Origin: Stramenopiles sp. TOSAG23-2
Taxonomy: Eukaryota; Sar
DNA length: 16,868 nucleotides
Direction of reading: 5' to 3'
Assembly (NCBI GenBank): GCA_900128395.1
Contig: LT649664.1
Span: 1-16,868, forward strand
In this document: positions 1 to 7,649 of the stretch, piece after piece
Layout of the letters: each line of letters starts with the position of its first letter
Position numbering within the stretch: position 1 is the first letter of the stretch
Notes under the pieces: model-generated
What the model was told of the DNA's origin: nothing
The model's database searches: none
What the model saw: only the letters and a program-made list of their open reading frames with translations
Position numbers and translations under genes: made by a program

Positions 1-125
1 TTTCCTATTCCTATATTTCTATTTAACAAAATATAATTCTTAGAATAAAAATGAGAATGAGAAATACATATAAAAAATAATAACCGAAATGTGCAAATGT
101 GCATGCAAATATAAAAAAATACAAA

Positions 126-330
126 TAATACTGTACACAGGTATAATAGCATCATAAGCACCAACTAAACTAAAATAAATACGTATTATAGTATAATATC
201 AGTATTGTGCTATTGCTGTTCCATTTAATAAATATTTTGATGGAAATGTGCATATTTAAGTATACTATATCGATAGTATACTTAAACTGAGCTGAGCGTG
301 GCCGTAGACTATAGAAGGTGTACAGTATTA
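126..330. repeat. Possible element bounded by 13-bp inverted repeats
   Basis: TAATACTGTACAC at 126-138 is exactly complementary to GTGTACAGTATTA at 318-330, and the match stops abruptly on the inner side. The 205-bp segment encloses a strong palindrome at 256-285. Inverted ends around a short non-coding body resemble a miniature inverted-repeat transposable element. I see no target-site duplication and no second full copy in the window, so a chance inverted repeat remains possible. Confidence 0.3.
256..285. repeat. 30-nt near-perfect palindrome (13-bp arms, 4-nt loop)
   Basis: The arm TTAAGTATACTAT (256-268) and its exact complement ATAGTATACTTAA (273-285) flank the loop ATCG (269-272). It could form a hairpin or cruciform. 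The core word AGTATACTATA recurs at 5473-5483 in another intergenic region. No function is assigned. Confidence 0.8.
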
Positions 331-839
331 CGCCCTAGATGGGTTGTGGCTGTCCATAGGCTATAGGCTGTCCAGCAGCTGTCCAGCTGTCAATAAATAA
401 AACACTAAAACAACAAATCACATCTACTACCGTTATTATTATTAAATAAAAAAAAATAGTAATAATAATATAATACTACGAATAATAATTTCAATAATAG
501 ACAATCAACAATCAACAATCAAGGAGTTGCAGGTAGAGAGAGCAACCTAAATTTATATACAGTACGTACACAATTCAACAACGACATTGAATCAAATTAG
601 TTACACACATATAATATAATATATATATAAGTTATAGTGTAGGAACACAGAACGGAAAGTCTATTTTGAAACAAAGGTAATTGTATACGTCCGTCGTTTG
701 TCCATTTTTTGTGTTGCATTTTTGTGTTTAGTTTGATTTGGTGGATGAATATATACATATAGATATATACGCAGCTAGATAGATAGATTGATAGATAGAT
801 ATAGTTAGTTTGAGAATAATATAATTAAGAAACACTAAG

Positions 840-3739
840 ATGAGTGCAACAGCTAGTACTGATATTGTTAAAGTAGATGATGGTCAAACAACTGAAATTG
901 CAATAGATGCACCTTCGTCCCCTGATCCAAATATGAAATTGGCATTACCACCATCTGGCTTTACAGAAGATGAAGCAAAAGTTTTAGAAATTAATGGTCC
1001 ACACGTCATAACATTTGGTTGGGGTGACCATGGTCGAACTGGTATCACAAAAGAAACATATGAAATGACGCAGCTATCACCACGGCCAATATTTTTAACT
1101 ATTCAGGAACAAATTAAAATTGCAGAAGAAGAAGCAAAATTGAAAAGGAAAGGAAAAAAGAAGGCAAAACATTCTGTTGACAAGAAAGCGCCATGCTGGA
1201 GTAGTATACCGTTGCCTTTAGTATCTTTATTGGGAAATAAAACAAAGGGTAAAGTATGTGAAGTTGCTTGTGGCGATAGACATACAATTGTTTTAACAAA
1301 TAAAGGTCAATTATGGGCTTTAGGGGATAGCGCTTTAGGTGCTTTAGGTACAGGTGGGCATGATGATTGGTTTGATCCAGATGCAGAAGTCCAAATGCGT
1401 CCAAAAATGGCACGTAGATACATTTTTAAACCACCAAAATCAACCCGAACTATAAAACATACCAATGCAAAACCGTTAGAAGTTGATATAAAAAGTGCTG
1501 GATGTAAATTGGCTGTACATATATATTGTGGTGGATTTTCATCTTATGCGTTAAGTGGAGATGGGAAGGTATATTCTTGGGGAGAAAATACACATGGACA
1601 ATTAGGTTTAATGAATGATGAGGAAGAAAAGGCTTGGCTTGAAAAAGAAGAAGAAGAAAAAAAAAATGCTAGAAAAAAAAGTTGGAAGCAACCGAAGAAA
1701 AAGAAAAACGATGGGAGTGATGATGAGGAAGAAGATGGTAAAAAATCAAATAGCAAACAAGAAACGGAAAAAGAGGAGGAGAAAATTTATGATGAATTAG
1801 GAAATGAAGTAGAAGTTAAGCCATTAAAAATATTGACAACGCAACGAGTACCTCGATTAATACGGAAATTAAACAAACAAACCATTAAACAATTAGCAGT
1901 TGGGCATAGACATGTATTAGCATTAACCAAAGGTGGTGGTGTTGTCTATTCTTGGGGTTTCAATAATTGTGGACAATTAGGGACGATGGATACTGAACAT
2001 CAAAGATTACCAAAACGCGTTACTTCATTGCGAGGTGCTGTTGTATTAGAAGTAGCTTGTGGGCGACATTTTTCAATCGCTGTCGCTACTACGGATCATT
2101 ATAATTTTTTAGGCAATCGTTTAGCCCGTAAGGTGAAAAAAGAAAAGATAAAATTACGCTTAGTCCTGACATGGGGTGAAAATAAAAATGGGCAATGTGC
2201 AGCTGGGCATTATAAATCACCAGTTTTAAAGCCTCATACTGTCGTACCATGCGCTAGTTGGGGTGAAAAGGATGGTGGCGCTAAAAAACCTGTAAATATA
2301 TTAGGCGCCGCTGCTGGATGTTTTCATAGTTTATTCCGCGATGAGCAAGGGCGTCTCATGAGTGCCGGTAACAATCGTTTTGGACAATTAGGAATGGGGG
2401 ATTTATATGACCGATGTCATCCCTTATTCATCGATACGATAGGTGCAGTTGCAAAAATGGCATGTGGATCTAGATGGTGCTTAGCTGCACAAGGGAATGG
2501 TATGTTACATACAAAGCAAAATACATTTTGTGTATCCATTATATAATTATATACATTTATCTTTGTTAAATGTTACTAACAATTACATCTTAATTACCAT
2601 ACTATAAAAAATATATGCATATATTCTGCATCTTATACATTTATATAGGAACAATATGGGCATGGGGTAGTAATGTGTATGGGGAAATTGGTACAGGTAA
2701 TAAATCATTATATTTACAACCTGTAATATTGAAACATTTAAAAGAAGTTCGGCCTGTTCATTTAAGTGCAGGTAATAGGCATAGTGCTATAGTGGTAACA
2801 GACAATCCCGATGATAGCAAACCTGCGTTTAGAGCTGCATATACGCATGAAACTATTACTATTAGTGAAGATAGGCGAACAATTACAAGGATCGGTGAGG
2901 AAGATAATTTTTTAGTTGGTAGCGTTGCGTTACCTGTTGTTTCTGATGGTAAATATCGATGGGATGTTAGTCTTGATGCCATGAATACGGACATGAACCC
3001 GGTAGTAATTGGTCTATGTTTTGAATCTGTTGATTTATCTTGTGATCCAACATATATTTTAAATTCATGGAATTACATGTCTACTGGCGAGAAATATAAT
3101 GTTGAGGAAGGTGCAGAGGATTACGGTGAGGCATATTTTGAAGGAGATATTATTGGTGTAGAAGTAGATCGTGACATTGGATATATTCGATTTTACCGTA
3201 ACAATGTACAGCAAGGTATTGCATATTATGTAAATTTTGAGAGCGAGGATCGTGATGTGTATTTGTATGTTGGTTTGCCTGGGCAAAACGATAAAGCGAC
3301 TGTCATGGTATCAGATGATAACGAGGTAGATGAAGATGAGGACGAGGATGAAAATTTGATATGCTTAAATGAAGAAGATGATGAATCTAAGAGACATGCT
3401 CCGTTGCAAGTGTATTTTTTTTGTGCAAGTTGTAAGGTGCATATATGTCGATCATGTGCGTATCAGTGTCATAATGGACATGCTGTTGGATTAAAAATAC
3501 AACACGGTTTTCGGTTATGTCATTGTACAAAATCGAAGCCAGCCGATCACCGTTGTATTTCTTTACCAGAAGTTGATTCGGATGAAGAAGGTGGTGGTGG
3601 TGGCGGCAGACGTGTTCGTAGGCATAAAAAACCTGGAGAAAAGAAAGTGAAGAAATACAGCAGTTTAGTGCCACCTTCAAAACAAACGTTTTTAGAGTTA
3701 TTAAATTCGCATCCTCCAGGGTATGAGGTGAAAAAGTGA
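840..3739 (+). CDS. RCC1-repeat propeller / SPRY / UBR-like zinc finger protein, join(840..2499,2649..3739)
   Basis: The two exons splice into a 916-residue protein; the junction falls inside Gly554 and restores an RCC1 repeat (ACGSRWCLAAQGNG + TIWAWGSN). About seven RCC1-type blades can be read, for example near residues 56, 139, 243, 370, 508, 554 and 593, each with a WG-x-N-x2-G-x2-G-like core; together they would form a seven-bladed propeller. A highly charged K/E insert occupies about 258-327. A SPRY-like domain follows at about 622-776, including GYIRFYRNN at 731. After an acidic stretch comes a Cys/His cluster at 812-856 (C812, C815, C820, C823, C827, H828, H831, C844, C846, C856), which resembles a UBR box, then a Gly6 run and a basic tail. 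RCC1 and SPRY domains usually bind proteins or chromatin; UBR boxes recognise N-degrons. A role as a ubiquitin-pathway adaptor is inference: no HECT or RING catalytic domain is visible. An in-frame TAA at 822 fixes the start. Confidence 0.93.
2500..2648 (+). other. Spliceosomal intron, 149 nt, phase 1
   Basis: The donor is GTATGT at 2500 and the acceptor is TATAG ending at 2648. An exact TACTAAC branch-site word lies at 2574-2580, about 69 nt before the acceptor. Unspliced, the first exon's frame runs on to a stop at 2546. Removing the intron joins codon 554 (G+GA) and makes an RCC1 repeat continuous across the junction, which is strong internal evidence that it is spliced. It is the only coding intron I can support in the window. 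Confidence 0.92.
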
Positions 3740-4368
3740 GAGAATCATCATATCTCTTGTTGTCGAGAAAGATTTAAAAAAATTTCTTTTTTTTACGCAC
3801 GTGTATATATAAAATATAATTACACTCGAGTATATATTTTAGTATGATAATAATATATGCATATTATAATACGAGTAACTTTATTTTTTAATTTTTACAC
3901 GCACATGATAATTCCTACTCTCCAGAAAGAATATGATACAATAACTGAGACAATTAGTATGATATGATATGATATGATATGATATGATATGATATCTATG
4001 TCATATCTCACTAAACTGAAAGATGGACAATGAATCGTATCATTAACAGTGTATGTACTATGATATACATGGAAAAATAAAACTTAAAATTATGTAAACT
4101 TGTAACATACACACACCTCTGTTTATGACATGACAATATGCATATATTTATACGAATATATCTATATTTTTACGAATTCGTACACGTATTTTATAAATAC
4201 GAGTAATTTTATTTCATATATATATATACATATATTGTGAATATAAGATTATGAGTAAATAAAATATCTTTATAAATTATAAATAAGAGGAATTATTTTA
4301 TATATTTTTAAATAAAAAATATATACATTTTATCTACGTACGAAGCCGTATACTTTTAGAGAGAGCAT
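3740..4368. other. Convergent intergenic spacer (3' regions of the RCC1/SPRY gene and ARPC4)
   Basis: There is no gene here; it is AT-rich simple sequence. AATAAA occurs on the plus strand at 4076-4081 and 4258-4263 and could serve the RCC1/SPRY gene. The minus-strand AATAAA (TTTATT at 4208-4213) lies about 155 nt past the ARPC4 stop. If all were used, the two 3' UTRs would overlap. In AT-rich DNA these hexamers are common, so this is only suggestive. Confidence 0.6.
3961..3995. repeat. (GATAT)7 pentanucleotide microsatellite
   Basis: Seven perfect tandem copies of GATAT run from 3961 to 3995, and related GATAT/CATATC words follow to about 4008. The array lies in the 3' spacer of the RCC1/SPRY gene and should vary in length between strains. 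Confidence 0.95.
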
Positions 4369-4878
4369 TTAACAAAGTTGAGACATGAATTTTGAAGCAA
4401 CTATACGTGCACGTGTATTTACTGAAATTTTCATTTCACTTATCTCTTTATCAATTTCTTCCATAAAATGTATAACAAAATCAACTAACTTATGTTTCAA
4501 CATTTTCTCTCCATGTGTATTTGTAATAAGGAAGCTCAAGTCGTATCCATCCACTGCTTTCCTTCTTAATACTGAAAACTGCTCTGCGCGTTGCATTAAG
4601 AATCTTGAAAACTTTTTACATAATATGGCTTCCATTTCGTCTGCTTGTTTAATACAAACACTAACACGCACAGAGTTAATAGATGGCTCAATTAAACATT
4701 TTTCCTCCGCATTCCTACTTATAACAACTGGGTTCAAAACCAATTCTTTACTAGATTTAATTTCTACTTCAGGCTTGTTGTGCCTTTCTACAGTTTGTGA
4801 CGGAAAATCTCGTAAACACAATGCAGCAGTAAGTGATGCCCTAATTGCATTTAAATATGGTCGTAATGTAGTTGACAT
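4369..4878 (-). CDS. ARPC4: Arp2/3 complex subunit 4 (p20/ARC20)
   Basis: This 169-residue intronless gene reads as a full-length ARPC4; animal ARPC4 is 168 residues. ARPC4 and ARPC2 form the structural core of the seven-subunit Arp2/3 complex, which nucleates branched actin filaments at the cell cortex. Near-invariant family words are present in order: [11 protein letters not shown] at the N-terminus, [10 protein letters not shown] and SSKEL at about 30-45, [12 protein letters not shown] and KQADE in the middle, [10 protein letters not shown], and [20 protein letters not shown] near the C-terminus. Only the last few residues (SKFMSQLC) and some surface positions diverge. The ATG at 4876-4878 gives the family's usual start, and the stop is TAA. 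It converges with the RCC1/SPRY gene and diverges from the basic protein gene at 5781. Its presence implies an organism with Arp2/3-driven actin remodelling. Confidence 0.98.
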   Translation of the reverse strand: MSTTLRPYLNAIRASLTAALCLRDFPSQTVERHNKPEVEIKSSKELVLNPVVISRNAEEKCLIEPSINSVRVSVCIKQADEMEAILCKKFSRFLMQRAEQFSVLRRKAVDGYDLSFLITNTHGEKMLKHKLVDFVIHFMEEIDKEISEMKISVNTRARIVASKFMSQLC

Positions 4879-5137
4879 ATTTTATATTTATGGCAAATTA
4901 ATCCAGATGTCGTACTTTGACTCAATATATGTCTTTATCGTTTGCCTTTCAACAACTTTAATACATGTATATGTATATATACTATGTGTTCCAATTATCC
5001 TTTTTAGTTGTAATATGTAATATTAATATCTTTTAATTTTCCGCCCATTCATTTTTTCATTCATTATTGGCACATTGTAGTATCAACACATTATTGTGCT
5101 ATTCACACATGATGCCGCCTGCGTGCTAACCTGGCTA

Positions 5138-5158
5138 AGCTAAGGCCTGGCCTTAGCT
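5138..5158. repeat. Inverted repeat AGCTAAGGCC / GGCCTTAGCT
   Basis: Perfect 10-bp arms at 5138-5147 and 5149-5158 are separated by a single T. It is GC-rich compared with its surroundings and lies in the divergent ARPC4 spacer. It could be a cruciform or a two-sided protein-binding site; no function can be read from sequence. Confidence 0.85.
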
Positions 5159-5261
5159 GGCTTTTGTCTATTATCAGTATTCAGGGACAATAGACGACTA
5201 TAAATCATACCTTAATATTACAGTATTATATACTATATACTTTTTACTTTATCCTCTGCTG

Positions 5262-5375
5262 GCATTTTCTTCATGTGGCATTTTCCTGGCATTCTGGCAT
5301 TCCAGCATTCCAGCATTCCAGCATTCTGGCATTCCGGCATTCCCAGCATTCCAGGCATTCCATTCCAGCATTCTA
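5262..5375. repeat. Minisatellite of 8-bp unit GCATTC(CG/TG/CA/TA)
   Basis: Units starting at 5289, 5297, 5305, 5313, 5321, 5329 and 5337 keep an exact 8-bp period. Units at 5346, 5355 and 5368 carry 1-5 bp insertions, and two degenerate GCATTTTC copies precede the array at 5262 and 5278. Inside the array GCATTC is constant, while the last dinucleotide is TG, CA, CA, CA, TG, CG and so on. The array sits between the ARPC4 and basic-protein starts. Confidence 0.9.
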
Positions 5376-5502
5376 TAACATGCTGGGATGCCATAATCTA
5401 TAGATCTGTGCATATACATTACTGTACGGTTTAGCTGGTAATAATAGCTTTAACCACACCACTGGCACAGATAGTATACTATAATACTACTATACTACTA
5501 TA

Positions 5503-5523
5503 AAACCAGTTTATGGCTGGTTT
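5503..5523. repeat. Short inverted repeat AAACCAG / CTGGTTT
   Basis: Seven-base complementary arms at 5503-5509 and 5517-5523 enclose a 7-nt loop, in the GC-richer patch about 260 bp upstream of the start at 5781. It could be a protein-binding palindrome or a chance match. Confidence 0.5.
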
Positions 5524-5780
5524 GTTGGCAATAATAGTAGTATTAATACTATTATACTTACTAGCTTAATATATCTAGTACTATTATTATTAATATTGTT
5601 GTTGTGTGAGGAGAATATATATATAATAACTTTTAAAACATACAGTCTTATATATATACATGCGTAACAATATTATTAATAAACAAAGATTATTACAACA
5701 TTTTTTTTCCTCTAAGAAACAAATTCTGCTATTTTTTTTTAGAGTGAACTACGTTTGAGTCAATATTTAAGATATCAAAG

Positions 5781-7172
5781 ATGATATCAAATTTAATGGA
5801 TCAAATGATGATAAGTAATAGTAATAGTCCGTCCATGATGATGCCTGGAACAAACAATCGGTTACTGATGTCTGGTGGTGGTGGTTCCTCCAATATAACA
5901 CCATTGAAGCAAACAACTTCACCTTATAATGTTTCGCCAATATCGCCCATGATGGCGCAATCATCACCACATATGTTTAAAAATATGATAGACAAAAATT
6001 TATTTGCAAGCATACAAAAGGGGTTTGATGAGTATGAAGGCACGAAAGCACAACGTGCTGATGTACATGAACGGGTTAACAAGCAAGAAGAAAACGAACC
6101 ATTGACAATAAGAGCACGCCAAGCATATGTTGCAAATACTTTTGCTGTGAACGAGGACATAAGATTGAAACGATTAGCCCAACAAGATAAAGTGCACTGG
6201 GAGCGAATGCCATCCGGTTTATCTCCGGGGGAAGCAATAAATCGTGATAAACCACCATACAAATTATTAAACAATAGAAACCAATCTGCTAGAACAACAC
6301 GTTTGTCTATGCGAGATGAGCTATCGAAAGAAAGTAGAGAATTATCGAACTTTGTAAACAATATTTATGAGGAAACTGCTGTCGCTGCAATTTATGAAAA
6401 TGATAAATATGGTGATGGTATAAATGAATATAGGCCAAGCTATGTCGACTCAAATAAAATGAACACAAATTATAATCATCGAAATTTTAGCATCAATGAT
6501 ATTAGCAACATTAGTAATGTGACTCCATCTTCGTGGAATGATTTTGATGATAATATGATACAAAATTTAGAAGATAAATTGATAAAAGTTTTAATGCGTA
6601 AGCAAGCAACAATTGCAAAGGCAACTAGATCACTTGAAAAAATCGGTATTTTAAAGAAAAAGACACATAATAATAAAAAAATAACTGTGAAACGTCGTAA
6701 AATAAATAGGAAAAAAAATGTTATTGGAGGCAAAGGTAACAAAAAAAAGAAAAAATTTAGAAAAAAGAAGAAGAAGGTTTTAATGGATTTCACCGATTTA
6801 CAATTTGATATTGATGAAATTGACAATAATATAGATGAAAATACTGGAAGATTTAAAGGTATATCCACTTATGGAACTGGTATTAGTGATGGAACTAGTA
6901 GCAGCTCATCTCGTCGTAAGATAAAAACAATGAAGAAAAGTTTAAGAATCAAACCTGTCAAAAAGTCATTGAAAATTCCAAAAAGTAAATCCAAGCGTAT
7001 TAAATTAGTATTGTCGCTTTTAACTGAAAAACCGGCTAAAATGTCAAAAGGAACTAAAAAACGTCTATACAATAAAAAGGCAGTGAAGGCAAAAAAGAAA
7101 GAAGCATTGGAAAGAAGGGCAGAAATGGCAAAACCAAAATTGCATCGAGATGCCTTTTCAAAATTGTTTTGA
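5781..7172 (+). CDS. Unrecognised highly basic protein, 463 aa
   Basis: I do not recognise this protein. An in-frame TGA at 5745-5747, with no ATG between it and 5781, fixes the start. Residues 1-70 are low complexity, rich in Met, Ser, Asn and Gly. Residues of about 75-210 look like a structured, charged and probably helical segment, containing words such as NEPLTIRARQAY, KVHWERMPSGLSPGEA and SMRDELSKESREL. A helix-like stretch (NLEDKLIKVLMRKQ) starts near 265. Two long lysine/arginine tracts follow, at about 291-332 and 378-409, separated by an acidic segment (LQFDIDEIDNNIDEN). The tail is again basic and ends KPKLHRDAFSKLF. Long basic tracts of this kind act as nuclear or nucleolar localisation or nucleic-acid-binding segments in many proteins, so a nuclear, chromatin or ribosome-biogenesis role is possible but only inferred. 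No catalytic motif, signal peptide or membrane segment is visible. It lies 477 bp upstream of the spastizin homologue on the same strand. Confidence 0.75.
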   Translation: MISNLMDQMMISNSNSPSMMMPGTNNRLLMSGGGGSSNITPLKQTTSPYNVSPISPMMAQSSPHMFKNMIDKNLFASIQKGFDEYEGTKAQRADVHERVNKQEENEPLTIRARQAYVANTFAVNEDIRLKRLAQQDKVHWERMPSGLSPGEAINRDKPPYKLLNNRNQSARTTRLSMRDELSKESRELSNFVNNIYEETAVAAIYENDKYGDGINEYRPSYVDSNKMNTNYNHRNFSINDISNISNVTPSSWNDFDDNMIQNLEDKLIKVLMRKQATIAKATRSLEKIGILKKKTHNNKKITVKRRKINRKKNVIGGKGNKKKKKFRKKKKKVLMDFTDLQFDIDEIDNNIDENTGRFKGISTYGTGISDGTSSSSSRRKIKTMKKSLRIKPVKKSLKIPKSKSKRIKLVLSLLTEKPAKMSKGTKKRLYNKKAVKAKKKEALERRAEMAKPKLHRDAFSKLF

Positions 7173-7649
7173 TATTGCAAGAAAAAGTAATATAGAAGTG
7201 TGTGAGTTCTACTGTGTAAATATGTTCTGTTCGTAATTACTTTTGTAATTTTAAATCTATTATTATTAATTATTGGTATTCCTGCAACGTGGAAATAGTC
7301 CCCCATAGCGCTATACCTGCCGGGCCTGGTACAGTATTCTCATATTATAAATTAGGATTAAGGTTTATTTATCATTAAAAAAAATGATGAAGAGAGCTTC
7401 TCAACATGATGAAAATTATTATGATGAGCACATCATGAATAAATAAGAATAAGTTGTTGGAAAGGCACATGGATAAAAATCAAATAGATGAATTTATATA
7501 TATATGTTTACATTGTCACGTTTATGATTATATTATCAACCAGTTGTACATTCTTCATACATTTATGTATATGATATCATTGTCCCTGTATTGATAGTCT
7601 GATTTGGTTTTCATTTTTATTAGATAAAGATACTGATCATTAACTCAAC
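7173..7649. other. Intergenic spacer upstream of the spastizin homologue
   Basis: No supported gene is present. A short GC-richer patch at about 7283-7340 includes GGTACAGTATT, a word also seen at 320-329, and the octamer TAGCGCTA. A 20-codon open frame at 7384-7446 could be an upstream ORF if transcription starts before it. A T-rich tract ending TTATTAG at 7623 resembles a splice acceptor, but no convincing donor or branch site was found. Confidence 0.6.

Larger units (their letters stand above)
1..839. other. Non-coding region upstream of the RCC1/SPRY gene
   Basis: I see no supported gene here. The stretch is mostly A+T with TA-rich simple sequence, except for a GC-richer island at about 286-392. 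That island holds four spaced copies of GCTGTC(CA), starting at 349, 367, 378 and 386. A GATA-type tetranucleotide run lies at about 776-803, just before the gene. A TAA at 822-824 is in frame with the ATG at 840, which supports that start. The 5' UTR and promoter of the downstream gene must lie here, but I cannot point to a transcription start. Confidence 0.7.
4879..5780. other. Divergent intergenic region between ARPC4 and the basic protein gene
   Basis: I find no gene in this 900-bp spacer, which must contain both promoters. It is a patchwork: AT-rich simple sequence alternates with GC-richer islands rich in CTGG and GGCAT words (about 5110-5165, 5256-5395 and 5440-5535). Several short inverted repeats and one minisatellite are listed separately. 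A T-rich tract ending in TTTAG at 5742 precedes the start at 5781 and resembles a 3' splice site, but I see no matching donor or branch site. Confidence 0.65.

Noticed and set aside
676-730. Short 5'-UTR intron before the RCC1/SPRY gene
   Set aside because: A GTAATT donor and TTTAG acceptor can be paired, but the span would be only about 55 nt with no branch-site word.
2500-2648. Treating 840-2546 and 2615-3739 as two separate genes
   Set aside because: Splicing the 149-nt intron restores an RCC1 repeat exactly, with canonical donor, branch and acceptor words.
4385-5020. 211-codon plus-strand open frame opposite ARPC4
   Set aside because: It is the antisense shadow of a well-conserved ARPC4; the translation has no recognisable feature.
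5262-5392. GCATTC array as a CRISPR array
   Set aside because: Units are 8 bp with no unique spacers, and the genome is eukaryotic; it is a minisatellite.
5924-7306. Three minus-strand open frames (5924-6361, 6476-6868, 6869-7306) opposite the basic protein gene
   Set aside because: Their Phe/Leu-rich translations mirror the Lys/Asn-rich sense strand, as expected for antisense frames in A-rich coding DNA.
7623-7649. A spliced upstream coding exon for the spastizin homologue joining at TTATTAG (7623)
   Set aside because: TAA at 7641-7643 is in frame between that acceptor and the ATG, so no upstream coding frame could continue into the main frame there.
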